Shown here piece after piece: positions 9,101-20,980 of a stretch of DNA of 64,000 bases. Location: assembly GCA_032718865.1 (NCBI GenBank), contig JALUTQ010000024.1, positions 233,501 to 297,500 on the forward strand. Reading direction: 5' to 3'. Each line of letters begins with the position of its first letter. The stretch's first letter is position 1. The notes under the pieces were generated by a model. It was not told where the DNA came from and ran no database searches. It was given only the letters and a program-made list of their open reading frames with translations. The position numbers and the translations under genes were made by a program. This DNA comes from Tilletia caries (lineage: Eukaryota > Basidiomycota > Exobasidiomycetes > Tilletiales > Tilletiaceae).

Positions 9101-12100
9101 TTCCGCGGCCTTTTGGTCCTCGCTGCGTTCTTGTACTACGATCGGGAGGAGAGTATGCGCAGGACGCGGGCGGCTTCGGCGGCGTTGTACCAGGGCCCTG
9201 GCGGTGGGTTGTCTGTCTCCGTTGGACCGGCGAGCGGACGGAATGGGATCGTCTCGGCGGCTGCGCTTGCGAATGCTGAGAATGCGACGGAGACGCGGAC
9301 GCAGGAGCGCGAGACGGAGTTACTCGCGCGTGTGCTCAGTCAGCTCGCCTTGTATGAGGGTATCACGGAGGCGGACATTGCGGACGTGCCTGCGTTCATG
9401 ACGCTCTTTGTCTCCCTGTTGGACATGAGTGTGGACTCGCATCCGGAGGTGAGCGCGTTGGGGGGTACCCTGTTGGATTATGTGATGCGGGCGATGGTGC
9501 AGAGCGAGGTGGCGCGTGTGGCGGAGCATAGTGTTAAGGATTTCGCGGTGGGGGTGGATGCGATGTCCCGCGTTGTTACCCCGACCAGTACGCGGGATGA
9601 CTTCTGGGGCGGGGGTGGTGGGATCGGAGGTGGGGGCAGTGGGACTGGCTCGCTCTCGATGTCGGTCTCGAACTCGGTCGCGAGCTCGAACTCGGGCTTC
9701 TTCCGCGCGATTCCGGACGGGTTCGCCACGATCAGCAGCGGGAACAGCAACAACAACAACAACAACAACTCGCGACACAGTATTGATGGGTTGATGTCGC
9801 TCATCCAGCAGGAGTCGAACCAGCCGTTGGACCACGTCAAAGTTGGGGATGCGCTGGCGGGGATGATCGCTGCGGATCTGAGGAGGTACCGGATTCGGGT
9901 GAGCCCGGTCGTTGATCCCGCCGACGGCGGAGGTGGTGCTGGAGGGCCTGAGAAGGGTGGTGAGAAGGGTCGGTCCCATGGCCACGGCCACGCCTACGGA
10001 CTGGGCGGTTCGGCGGGCTCGACGCCGATGCCGTCCCCTTCGGCCCGCTTTACGCGCTCGGTCACGGCCAGCATGCAGGACTCGTTGGCGGAGTCGGATG
10101 GGGCGAGTAGTGCTGGTGGTGTGGGTGGTGTGGGTGGGGAGGGACATCCGCAGTTGCCGCTTATTAGTCGGACGTTTGATTGGTTTGCGGATTATTTCCG
10201 GGAGCCGCAGATGAGGGTACGTGTTCCCTCTTTCTTTCTCTCTCTCACGCATGAGAAGGGGGACCCCCACTGAAGCTCGCTCGTTGCATCTGCTGACATT
10301 CTTCTTTTATCTTGGGATTTGGACGTGCAGGACGAAGCTGAGGAGCCTGGGAGTGTGGAGTATACGCTCATGACGTGGAAGAGGCAACGGAACGAGCGTC
10401 TCATGGCCGACGCGGGGAGGTTGATCGACTATGCTAGTACGTGTTGCTCAGGAATCCTTGAAGAGGTAGTCTTGTTGCTTCCCCACTGACGCCTCTTTTC
10501 TGACAGGCGACCATCGGTGGAAAGACACGTTGCCGACGCTCAGGGATACTTCGACGCCGTACTTGATGCGCTTCCATCCGTTCGAGAAGCATTTGCTGAC
10601 TTGCAGCGATCAAGATGTTGTTTCGTGAGTCTTCCGGTATCTCTCTGTGGGTGCGCGTCTCTCTCTAAGGATCTATGGTACTCATCGTGGACATTTTCTG
10701 TGCAGAATTTGGGACTGGGAGGACAGTCGTCTGGTCAGCCGGTTCAACAATGGTAACCCTGCCATGTCCAACATCACCTCGGCGGCGTTCGTGAATGCGG
10801 AGCTGGACACCTTGCTCTTGCTAGCATCAGGTGAGTGCCTTCTTTCCTGATCGCTTGATCTTTCATTGTCTTGCTCGTCCGCTGAGTCCTGATTCTGATA
10901 CTCTTGTGTTTTGTAGCTGAGGGCGAGGTCCGCGTGTGGCGCAACTACGAGCGTGATTACCTGCTCTACCCGGACTCGGGGCCCGAGCTGGCTAGCAGTT
11001 TCCGGGCGTTGCCGGATTTGATCCGGAGTAGGAAGCCGAGTGGGCTTGTGGTGGAGTGGCAACAGATTGCCAAGGTCGTCCTGGCGGGTGGTGATAGTCG
11101 GGTGATTCGGGTTTGGGACACTCATAAGGAGCTGTGCATTTGTGTGAGTATTTCCTCGAGTTCGGTGCAGGGGCCGAAGCCTTTGTCGTAGGTTCATGGG
11201 ACAGACACTGACAGCGAGAAATCATTTGCATTGCGATTCCTTACAGGACATCCCTACCCACACCTCGAGCCCTGTCAGCTCGCTCACTTCGGAGTCGAAC
11301 ATCGGCCAGATCTTCGTGGCTGGCTTTGGCGATGGAACGGTCGGGGTGTACGATCGTCGGAACCCGCCCAAGGCGAGTCTGGTACGGCTGTGGGAGGAGC
11401 ACCAGACTTGGGTCCAGAATGTCCGATTGCAGCGGTACGGGACCAGGGAGCTTGTGTCGACGAGGTATGTACGCTTGTGGTGTTAGTGCTGTGGGAGTAT
11501 TTGTGAGGGTTTAACTGACTTCCCCCTTGCCTCCGATCTTGGATGATGCAGTATGGACGGTGAGGTGCGACTCTGGGACATTCGTGGACGCCGGTCGATC
11601 GCGCAGTCGAACGTCTCGGGGCCGCTCAAGGGTCGGCTGTCGACCAGTGCCGTGCATGATCGGGCGCCCGTGCTTGCGTTGTGAGTAACTTCTGAGCCGG
11701 TTCTGGGGCTGAGAGTCTTTGCACCATTTGTTGACTGATTGATCGTTGTTGCCAACTTCTTTCTCAGCACATCTCAAGCACGACAGACGAAGCCGGGATT
11801 GCTCTCGTACAATGTCCTGATCGCGAATCTGAACCATCTCGACCCAACGTCGAAGAGGATGCAGGTGATCCCACGCACGATCAACGTCGCCGGATCCGCC
11901 CAGCATTCGTCGAGCGGCGCGAGCTCGATGAGCGCCGGTGGACTTTACGACGACTCGTCTCCGTCGGCGTACACGCCTGCGATGGGTGCGATGGACTTCC
12001 ACCCGCACCTGCCTCTTCTGGCGTACTCGACTGCGCCTGATCGCGGGATTGAGTTCCGGAAGTGCGAGGAGCCTCCGCCGGAGGAGCCTGAGGTTCGGAT

Positions 12101-12167
12101 CCCGCCTTTGACGCCGATTGTGGATGAGTCGAACTCGAATGGGGGGAGGAGTGGGTGGCATTGGTGA
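6116..12167 (+). CDS. KOG1: Raptor orthologue, TORC1 scaffold (KOG1/Mip1)
   Basis: Eight exons: 6116-10216, 10331-10436, 10507-10624, 10706-10830, 10917-11143, 11247-11464, 11552-11680 and 11768-12167; the phases close to give 1807 aa. Raptor binds TOR kinase and recruits TORC1 substrates at the vacuole surface. After a Gln-rich start and an acidic run, the Raptor N-terminal caspase-like domain begins near residue 160 (DWRLLEDPYVMAWKTRRHL). It includes [22 protein letters not shown] and CIFLWDAHSAGNI, the pseudo-caspase core. HEAT-type helices follow, with the conserved WAVELSLTLGIFPYVVKLLQ and SCRSDLHRA. The last ~400 residues form a WD40 propeller, with repeats ending in RVWRN, RVWDTHK and RLWDIRG. 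A long Gly/Ser/Asn-rich linker lies at about residues 1160-1350. All introns sit in the propeller third. The Gln run near residues 11-30 is encoded by CAG repeats. Confidence 0.96.
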
Positions 12168-12335
12168 GGGTGAAGCTTGGAGGGCTCCTGCGTGTGCTGC
12201 TCTTGACTTGCTTTTAGACTTCTGTGATTCATGTTGTACCTGTACTGCAATCGAGCATTCAGATTTCAGACCTGGATTCTGCCTTTGCTGCCAAGGAAGA
12301 GGAGGAAGACAAAGTGTGACATTGCGGTGCCGTGA

Positions 12336-13061
12336 CTACATAAGATCCCTTTCAAAGAAAATCCGATGTTGGAATCCAAATAACAAGGTGAGTGGAACAG
12401 GTGAAGGGCGTGCTGGAAGATAGAGGGATCGCTCCTTGAGACTGCGCAGCATAACGTCGTCGATGTCGACCTGGTCTCCGACTTTGAACTCGTGAGTGCC
12501 AATTTTGACGAAGCCCATCTTCTTGTAGAAGCCGATCCCGCGATGATTCTCCGAAAAGACGCCGAGCCACATGTTCTCGAATCCTTCTTTGCGTCCCAGA
12601 TCGAAAGATGCCTCGGCCAGTTGCTTCGCGACGCCCTTGCCATGTGACATGGGATGTGTGTATATGCGCTGGAGTTCGATGGGCTTCGGCGTGTCCTTCA
12701 GACAGTCTTCCGTAGTATCCGTCGCGAGAAAGCTGTATCCCAGCAATATCGTAGCTCCATCTGCTCCTTTGCTCTCGGCGAGTATGCATCTTTTGTTTGG
12801 GTTGGTAAGATCGGCCTTGATGGGATTGTAGGTGTACGACTCGTCGAGGTATCGCTGCATGTCTTCGGCAGACACGGTGTGGGCGAAGGTGTCGAAGAAG
12901 ACTTTTCGACCGAGGGCGACGACGGCTCTGATGTCTTCGTCGGTAGTGGTGGAGAAGCGGAGGGTGACTGAGGAGAAGTCGATCCCAGACGCTACGTCGC
13001 TGGCTGCATTTTGAGCAGAGGTCGGGGTAATGGACGAGGCGGGTGGAGACGCGGAAGTCAT
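12336..13061 (-). CDS. GNAT-family N-acetyltransferase
   Basis: Single exon, 241 aa, starting at the ATG complement at 13059-13061. Residues ~28-205 form a GNAT fold: an N-terminal VTLRFSTTTDEDIRAVVALG, a central ILLGYSFLATD strand, and the acetyl-CoA binding motif A seen as LQRIYTHPMSHGKGVAKQLA, the Q/RxxGxG/A pyrophosphate loop in a variant form (HGKGVA). Motif B follows as NMWLGVFSENHRGIGFYKKM, then GFVKIGTHEFKVGDQVDIDD. The layout resembles the spermine/spermidine (PaiA-like) group of GNAT enzymes, but the substrate cannot be read from sequence. The last ~35 residues after LRSL are less conserved in character and end in a hydrophobic/basic stretch. It converges on KOG1 (168 bp apart) and is divergent from CLASP. 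Confidence 0.85.
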   Translation of the reverse strand: MTSASPPASSITPTSAQNAASDVASGIDFSSVTLRFSTTTDEDIRAVVALGRKVFFDTFAHTVSAEDMQRYLDESYTYNPIKADLTNPNKRCILAESKGADGATILLGYSFLATDTTEDCLKDTPKPIELQRIYTHPMSHGKGVAKQLAEASFDLGRKEGFENMWLGVFSENHRGIGFYKKMGFVKIGTHEFKVGDQVDIDDVMLRSLKERSLYLPARPSPVPLTLLFGFQHRIFFERDLM

Positions 13062-13503
13062 CTTGGCAGGACTGTAAGAAGGAATTTTGAGGGGGATGAA
13101 AGGGAAGAGAAGTTCAGCAGCGCTTCAGCTTGAGTGTATATGTACCGCCTGTGGAGATGGAGGCTCGGTGGTGAGCCGGTCGATGGAAGGAAGGAAGGAC
13201 AGAGAAGGATCTCGCACATGACTCGACCTTCCTCTGAATGCCAGCCGCCAGGCTGAACACGGAACGCGAACGAACGGCTGACATAAGCTCCGTGTCTCAG
13301 TCTGTGCTCACGTGACAGCAACACTTTGTTCGAGTCGGCAATCGTTGCGCAACCGCGTTCGCGTCGAGCGTGGAGCTGAGCTGGGCTGGGCTGGGCTGGC
13401 AGTGGTTGGATACTTGGATGGGCAAAGGGCAGCACAACGCAGGTCCACCACATCCCACATCCTCAAGTGCAACACTGTCAACCAACGCAGCACTCTCGCA
13501 GGA
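13062..13503. promoter_or_regulatory. divergent promoter between the GNAT gene and CLASP
   Basis: There are 442 bases between the two start codons. A short direct repeat of GCTGG units (GAGCTGGGCTGGGCTGGGCT at about 13375-13398) lies upstream of CLASP. No other assignable motif is seen. Confidence 0.4.
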
Positions 13504-16500
13504 ATGGCGCTGACGAGTGAGCAGGTGCTCGCCCTCGTAGCGAAGATCGAAAATGCAGCCGGTGAGCACGGCTCCAGCGGCATCCGCACGCCTTCCCGCC
13601 TTCCCGCCTTCCCGCCTTCCCAAGCCAATCCACCACGCTGACATCGGATGAGATACAATTACAGATGCGGACAAGCGCCTCGCCGCACTCCAGGTCATGG
13701 AGGCAACGCTAGACGGAGCGACAGAGGTGTGCTTTCTGTTCAGCCCATGCTCGACAGAGACATGCGCGCGACTTACAAGGTTTCCCTCACTTCACTTCAT
13801 AGATCCCCGATAGCGACGCTGTCATTCAAATTCTCAAAGTCAGCATAAAGAATGCTCACCAGGCCGTATCAACAGCCGCCCTTGCCTTCCTTCCGTCCCT
13901 GTTCACAAGCCTTGCCGCGCCTGTCATCGCTCATGGCCGAGTTCTCCCCAGCACCATCACCCACGTCCGCGCGGCGGTCAATCACCTGATGCCCATACTC
14001 ATCGAGAAGTTGGGTGATCAAAAGGAACGCGTGCGCGAAGCGAGTAGGAAAGCCCTTACTCAGCTTGGATCGTCGGCGTTCATCGTTAGCCCTCCGGCGG
14101 ACCCGAACGCGGCCGGAAGGAAGGGAAAAGAGCTCGAGACGCCATTGATGGTCTTCGAGCGGCTGATGAGGGATAACGCCTTGGGGGCCAAGGCGGCGCG
14201 TATCAAGGAGCAGGTGAGCAATCTTTCGTCTTCTAGCTATACTTACAAATAAGAGGAATCGACTGAATCGCATCCCTTTGCTTCGTTGACGCGCACAGGC
14301 GACCCTCATTCTACCTGCTCTCAAGATCGCAACCGAAGATCGCTTCCCAGTCCGCCTCTTGCTCGCATCTCTAGTCACTCTACTCTCCGATGCCGATCCT
14401 TCGGTCCGCGAAGGCTCGCGCGCCGCCCTGATCGCTCTTTTCGTCAATGCTCCTCCGGGTGCAAAAGCCGGCCTCAAGAAGGAGCTCGAGCGGCAAGACG
14501 TGCGGAAACCTCTCATGGACGGCATCGTCAAGGAAGTCCTTGCAGGTCCCAGCGCAGCATCGCGAGTGGTCTCCATGGCAGCCGGAACATCGCACCCGAC
14601 GCAGGCGCCGGCTGCTGCCCAGCGGACGGTTTCAGTTTCAGCGCTTACCGGTGCGAATGCGATTGCGGCCGGTGAGGACGATGTGCCGGACGTGTACGTC
14701 CTCTCAAAGGCGGACCTCGCAGGAGAGTTTCAAGACATGATGCCTTTCTTTGAGGTGAGTTCTGACCTCATGTTGTTCTGCCCATGCGACAGCTGACACC
14801 GAAGTTGCGATATCCGTGTTCTAGGGAAGAGAAACAGAACATAACTGGCTGTCGCGAGAGCAGAGCGTGTTGAAGATTCGGGGTATGCTCAAAACGGGGG
14901 CGCATGTCAAATACCGTCCAGTGTTTGTAGAAGGCATCAAGACTATGAATGAAGGGATCCTCAAAGCTGTGAGTGTGCATCCGGGGCGATGATCAGTATA
15001 CGGGAGCTGACATCTTTCCACTTCACAGCTCGTGAGTCTGCGGACAACGATGGCATTACACGCTTGCAGTCTCCTCGGCGAACTGGGCCGGACCATTGGC
15101 GACAGTCTCGACAGTGTCGCGGAGACGTTCATGAGCGCGCTGCTTCGTTTGGCAGCCTTGACGAAGAAAATTGTTGCTGCAAGCACTCAGGCGGCCGCAC
15201 GCGAATACTTTATCCATGTGCCCTTCAAGCACAGCTTCGCAACCCTGCTCAACCTCACGATGCAGGAGAAGACGCCGGCCAGCCGACAGGCAGGCCTAGA
15301 TCACACGTGCACCTTGCTTCAATACCAGGGGACCACCAAGAAACATGCGATGGAGTCACACGGGAGTAACACTTTGCTGGGACAGGCGTTGAAGCGGGCC
15401 ATGTCGGACCAGAACAAGGATGTCAGGGCGAAGGTACGCGAGGTCTTTTGGGTTTACCATGCCCTTTGGCCTGCGCAGGCCCAAGCCATGCTCGAGACGG
15501 CGGACGCGGTCAGCAAGAAAACGATATTGGCAGCAATGCCTCCGCCTGGAACGGTGCTACTCTTGACTCCAGACAAGACCAGTACCAGTGCTTTCACGCA
15601 AGCAGCGGTTGCTCCAGTAGCTGGTTATCATCCTCCACCTTCAATTGCGCCCGCCCCGACGAGGAAACCCGCTTTCACTCAGTCCGTCGGGCCTGGGCCT
15701 GCGTCCAGCGTGTTTGATGCGGGAGTCGCGCCCAAACTTAGATCTGTGGCGTCCGTTGCGTCCTCCATAGATTCGGCCACCAGCGCGTCGACGCCCGCGG
15801 TGGCCCCCAAACGTCGGGCTGTCGGACCGTCGGCGGCTCTGTTGGCGGCGAAGAGAGAGGCAACGCTCCGGATGCGTGCGGAGGCTGCAGCAGAGCGGGA
15901 GCGGGAGGAGTCATTCGGGGCTGCAAACTCGTCCACGGTGTCCTCGCAGGATGTGGGAGATGACTCGGAGGGAGGAAACTGGATGGCTGATTTCAAAACG
16001 ACGTCGTCCAAGCCTGTGGCTTCGGTCTCTCGGTCGGCTTTCATGCCCACACGACCTCGGACGCCTCCGTCTGGTGCTGCACCTGTCAGCGCCTCCTCGA
16101 TCCATGTGGCTCCAAAAAGTCCGCCGCGTTATATGTCGAAGTACAGTCACGATGCCATACTTGCCTCCCCTCCGAAAAAGGTCTCACACATGCGCTCGAT
16201 CAGTCAGGCAACGGACGACGGCTTGCCAACAAAGATACCTCTGCCGACGAGCCCTACCTCTCCACGGATGCCCGGCTCTCCTCGCCTGATGTCGTCCCCT
16301 CGCATACGAGGGGGCAGCGGGCTCGGTATCGATTCTTCCCGCTTTCCCAGGCCTTCTACGGATCTTCTTGCCTTGGCAAGCGAAGAGGACGCGGATGCGA
16401 CACAGCTCCTGATGATGCCGGGACCGGACGCGTCACTTGATCTGATGATGTTCGACTCCAGCACCCTGTCGACGACTCCGGCTGCGAACCACAGGGACGC

Positions 16501-18751
16501 TGAGATGAGCCTCTCCGACTTCTCGAATGACGCTGATCAGACAACGGTGGTGAAGACGCCCACTGTGGATCAGCTCGAGCCTGTGATGTCTTCGCTGTCT
16601 ATCTCTGAAGATACGGTGGAGCCAGAGTCACAGACGGAACCACAACCGGAGCCACAGCCAGAGCTCCAGCCGGCGGAAATCGAAGACGCTGATCTTACGG
16701 CGGATATGACCGAGGATGCGGACGAGACAGCTCATATGCAGCCTGTGGAGCCTCCAGTTGAGTCTGTGGACGAAGCTCCCCAGAGTGATAGCACGCATGG
16801 TCGGGATGTGGAAGAGACAGTGGCTTTGCAGGCGCATGAGGCCACGAGCACGGCTGCTCAACTTCTGAATCTGTTGGAAACCCCAGCTGCGGCCGCTGCT
16901 GCTGCTGCTGCTGCCTCATCTCCGGCCCCTCCTGTGGCAGCGGACTTCGAGATGACTTCGACTCCTCGGATCTCTCAGCAATCTCGACAGCAGGCAGCCA
17001 GTCCAGAAGTTGCCATATCTCCGGACCGGAGCCACTCCTCAGGCCGAGGGCCGGGCAAGAGGGACAGCATCACGTCCTCGCCCGGCTCCCCTGTTTCACG
17101 ATCTCAAGCTGGCACACCGACGTCTGCCGCGCGCCGCTCTCACTTGCCTCGGCCGGTGTCGATGCTGCATCGAGGTAGCAGTCCGCTGCACACTGTCGCA
17201 AATCCGCGCCATGGGTCCACGTGGTCTGTTGACCTGAATGCGGGAGCGGAAGCCGCGCTGGCGCGTCTGAATGGGCGATGTGAGGCTTTGGGCTCCGTTG
17301 GCGGAAGCGAGGGTGCGGGTGGGGACAGTCGACGGTCGTCCCTCTCGTCGACTGCATCTGCTCAGCTCGGTAACCCAGGCCGATATGCGGCCATCGGACC
17401 GAATGGGAGATATCCTCCATCGCGAGGCGGAGGCGGCCCAGGTCCGGGACCTGTGCGCGCTGTCTCTAGCGTGGTCGCGAATCCGCCGACGAATCCTTCG
17501 GGCGAGCAGGCAGCGATTAAGTCCTTCCTGCGTCGCGCCAGTCGTTTGGAGCAGGGTTCGCCTATCAAATACAAGCCGGAGGCGATCCAATGGGTTGCTG
17601 CCATTCGGGACGGCACCGCGGACTTGCGGACGTATAAGCGGTTGTTGAAGCTGACGATTGAATTCCGCATTGGAGGCGGTGATGGAGGAGGTGAGCTTGT
17701 GCCTGGTCGAGATGCGGGTACGCGGTTGAGTGGATATGGAAGTGGCGCGTTGGGATTGGAGCGGATGGGAGATGCTGAGTTGGAAGAGGAGGAGGCTGGA
17801 TTGCGGGCGTGGGAGGAGGGGAACCTGTTCGATGAGTTGTTTGTGGCGATCTGTGCATCGTTGCAAGCTCCTGCTCAGGTAAGCGATTCCTCCCTATCCT
17901 GAGCGCACTGTGTGATGCCAACAGAGAAAGCTGAACATAGTTGATTTGACCTCTTTTTCCTTAGAACAAGGATTTGCGCAACGCTTGCTTTGCGCTCCTT
18001 CATCGTCTCGTCGAGAACCAATTCCCGCTGTTTACCTCTACAGGCCGAGAACTCGATTTGCTGGCACTCCTCTTCCAGCTTCGCAAGGAAGGAGTTGAAG
18101 GCAAAGAGACTCTCGCTGCTTGCGAAGCCATCATCATATCCTGGTCGGCGCGGACGGATGCGATGCTCGGTCTAGGAGCGGTGATCAACAACCTGAAGAT
18201 GGCTGCGGACAGCGTCGGGTGGGGTGGTGACAAGCTTCCCCCCTCAACGAATGGGAATGGAAATGGCGCGGACGCTGGCGCACAGGGACCCGTCGTTTCG
18301 GGTGAAGACGAGAATACGTTGAGGACACTGGTGATGGGCTTGAAGGTGTTGGAACGGTTGTTGTCGAGACTTCCGGGGGAGGTGATCGAGGAGGAGCTGT
18401 CACGGGCAACTGCTTTCTTGAGCATGGTGAGTTCAAATGCTTGCAGAATCTATTGCCTCTGAGGGACCCACAGATTTAACGTACTTTTCCGTGTCCCACT
18501 ACCCAGACTCTGCATCCGCAGGGCGACCATAAGCTGCGTCGGGCGGCAATGGAGACTCTTGTGGCTGCGAACAAGCAGATCAACAATGCGGGTACGGTGT
18601 TCAAGCTGGTTGGACCTCTGGCGCCGTCGCAGCAGGATCTTTTGATGGTGAGTACACGCGAGCGCGCTGAAGAGTACAGGACCCCACTTCCCTTGCTGAC
18701 ATGTATCGCATGATAATACAGTACTATTTCCACAAGGCGGGGCAGCAATAA
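13504..18751 (+). CDS. CLASP: CLASP-family microtubule-stabilising protein (Cls1/Stu1 type)
   Basis: Nine exons: 13504-13561, 13665-13726, 13803-14213, 14299-14754, 14825-14968, 15029-17878, 17965-18426, 18522-18647 and 18722-18751; the phases close to 1532 aa. CLASPs bind tubulin through TOG domains and promote microtubule rescue at plus ends, kinetochores and spindle midzones. The N-terminal ~270 residues are paired HEAT helices (NHLMPILIEKLGDQKERVRE, then VTLLSDADPSVREGSRAALI), typical of TOG arrays. A second TOG-like block follows, with ALHACSLLGELGRTIGDSLD and LIHVP-like helices ending in DVRAKVREVFWVYHALWP. The middle (~600-1050) is Ser/Pro/basic rich with many SP sites, the usual lattice-binding and Cdk-regulated region. 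It has an Ala run near 16890-16915. The C-terminal helical region (RTYKRLLKLTIEF, LFDELFVAICASLQAP) fits the CLASP C-terminal domain. The last exon encodes only nine residues. Confidence 0.88.
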
Positions 18752-19007
18752 TATCAGCCTGCGAACGCGTCGCGTACCCTTGCTTGTGTTTGGTGGGCGG
18801 CAACGCTCTGGGCGTGACCCCCCACTTCCCCTATGAACTTCGCGGATCCCCTCAACATAATACCGCACGCGCACCCACGACCTTCCCTGCCGTCGTCACT
18901 AATCGATTGCTCTTGAACAAGTGGTGAGAGCAAGATGCGTGATTGCAAAGTTTCTAGTTTTAATGGTACACAGGGTGACACTTTAGAAACCGGGAGAAAG
19001 GTGAAGG
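18752..19007. other. convergent 3' region
   Basis: This 256-bp interval between the ends of CLASP (+) and Hikeshi (-) should hold both 3' ends. Nothing else is recognised. Confidence 0.4.
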
Positions 19008-19807
19008 TCATACGGCCTTGTCCAGGAAGGACGGGCCTTGAGCTTTGAGCTTGCGCTCCAGCTGTTCGAGCCACTTTTGAAGAAGCGGGACGGTCTGTGG
19101 CGCCGAGTCTGGGGCGAATGAGGAGAGGTAGTCGAATGCGTTCTTGGCTGTTGGGAAGATAAAAGCAAGGAAGATCAGCCTCGCTTTCCTTCCCTTCAAA
19201 GAAGCTTGCAAATTCGGACACACCAATCTTGGGAGCGACCTGGAGGGCGATATCGACGGACTCTGCTTGGACTGATAGAGAGGGTGTCGATCCGAAGGGG
19301 ACGAGTGCACCGGCTGTATCCCCTGGTTGTGGATTATTGGCGTTGCCTGTGTTGGATGTGGATGAAGGAGCAGGCAGAGTGGCAACTTGCTGATCGACCA
19401 GTGCGTCCGGCTCGATGCTGATTCCGATGGTTGCTGTGACCCCTGGGATACCCTTTGGCGGGTCGGCCGTGGATCCTGCTGGCTGTCGGAGTCGGAAGAA
19501 GGCGGATGGTTTGGTATTCTTCAAGCTGCAAGGGGAACGTAAATGAGGATCAATCTGGGTCGCAATCTTCCTTCGTCTCGTCTTTGGGCCAATCAACTCA
19601 CCACCCAAGTAGTCTCCAGCTCTGTCCTTCGCCCGACCACAGCAAGTGCACCGTCGCACTGAATCCATCCGGGAAGGGTGTCACACCGGAGAGACCAACG
19701 ACGATGGTGTTGGACGACGCGGCGTCGAGGGTGAACACGAAGTGGGTCTCGTCAACTTGCTGAGGGGTCGTCAAAGGGAGCTGTCCGGCGGCGATGCAGA
19801 CAAACAT
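19008..19807 (-). CDS. OPI10: Hikeshi / OPI10 family, Hsp70 nuclear import factor
   Basis: Three exons, descending: 19807-19602, 19525-19224 and 19147-19008; the phases close to 215 aa. Hikeshi carries Hsp70 through the nuclear pore during heat stress; the yeast relative OPI10 was linked to inositol metabolism. The protein starts MFVCIAAGQLPLTTPQQVDE, matching the family start, followed by FVFTLD, the VVGLSGVTPFPDGFSATVHL strand pair, and WRLLGCLKNTKPSAFFRL across the first splice. The GISIEP segment and a C-terminal helix with LLQKWLEQLERKLKAQGPSF complete the family pattern. The central part carries an Asn/Pro/Ser-rich linker, longer than in animals. A 7-bp repeat array sits 55 bases upstream of the start codon. 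The assignment is firm; the role is taken from the family. Confidence 0.92.
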
Positions 19808-19861
19808 GATTCGCAGATCTGTAGGTGTCGAAGCAGAGCAGATCAAGGAGGAGAGAAGAGG

Positions 19862-19917
19862 AGTGAGTAGTGAGCAGTGAGTAGTGAGTAGTGAGTAGTG
19901 AGTAGTGAGTAGTGAGT
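19862..19917. repeat. 7-bp minisatellite (GTGAGTA)n upstream of Hikeshi
   Basis: About eight near-perfect copies of a GTGAGTA unit lie 55-110 bases upstream of the Hikeshi start codon, one copy reading GTGAGCA. On the gene's own strand it reads as repeated TACTCAC, so it may lie in the leader or promoter. Confidence 0.8.
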
Positions 19918-20022
19918 GCTGAAATACAAGAATCGCGCCTTGGACGGAAGCTTCGAGAAAGGCCTCTGACCGTCTCTGACCTCCAAACGCGTTGAAGCAT
20001 TGCACCGCGACGCGACGCGTTA

Positions 20023-20978
20023 CAGTCGCTCCAGTAAGTTTTGACACCCCCAGGAAAAAAAAAATTGGAGAACGCGCAACACAATTTTTTCTGGAAAATA
20101 CGGCCCATAGGTTCCATATGTGTAGAGCGGGCTTCCGGTGAGTTCCAGCACGTCGAATCATCAATCGACACCACTACCATTTGTACAGCCTCGACCTTCC
20201 TCATACTTGAATTGACCCTCTCCGCCTCTCCCCTCTTCCTTCTTATTCAGATCTGATAGGTAACGTCTCACAGGCAGATCTCCTGGACGTGCGCACTTGT
20301 ACGCCCGAGTACAGTTCATGCTCCGATGCGCGTTCCTGCTGCTGTTCGTCGCTCACCTCTCTTGTACTGACCCATGCTTATATCTTCTCTTAGCTGACTC
20401 ATCCTCTTCCTTAATCTCCATTCTCTGACACATCCCCTGTTCTTTCTGTGTCTCTTTCCCTGACTACCGCAGTAACCCTTCTTCTGACCAACCAAACGCA
20501 GCTGTCGCCTATCTCACCTCTGCCTCGACGTCTCGTCCTCTAGCACGTCAGGTCCTTCTCCGTTCCGCTCATCCCTCTCCCTCCAAACTCTCGACTCTCT
20601 CAGCACCGTCCCCTGTCACTCTCTCCCCGCCCCTCGACGGTGTCTCTATCTATAATCTTTTTTGGCACCCCATCTTTTTCCCTCTCCCTTCTTCACAGTT
20701 TCACACGCCGTTCCGCCCGCTCTCTCTTCTTTCTTGCTTTCCTCTCTTTGGGTCTGGGAATCAATGTCGGCAGTTATTAGTTATTCCCATACATCATTCC
20801 TGTCTCTGAAGATTCGCCGCGCCATAAAGCAGCTCCTGCCTGCTGGCCAGTAAACCTTGCTCTTACATAGGCATAGATCGCAATGAGATGTTTTTGTCCC
20901 GAAATTCCTCCACACATTTTTCTCTCCAGCGCTCCCACATTTTAATTTTGGCCGCGTCAAAACTTATTGGAGCGACTG
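20023..20978. mobile_element. non-autonomous inverted-repeat element with TA flanks (Tc1/mariner-pogo type relic)
   Basis: The left end (20023-20045) and the reverse complement of the right end (20956-20978) match at 22 of 23 positions, starting CAGTCGCTCC and ending TTTTGAC. Both ends are flanked directly by TA (20021-20022 and 20979-20980), the target duplicated by Tc1/mariner and pogo-like transposons. Weaker similarity continues inward for some tens of bases (A-rich block, then GGAG and CGC words). The 956-bp body has no credible transposase frame; it is pyrimidine rich. This is best read as a MITE or deletion derivative. The superfamily call rests on the TA flanks and CAGT terminus only. 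Confidence 0.68.
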
Positions 20979-20980
20979 TA

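Noticed and set aside
9320..10270. 316-codon - frame
   Set aside because: Antisense to the KOG1 linker; Arg/Thr rich with no motif.
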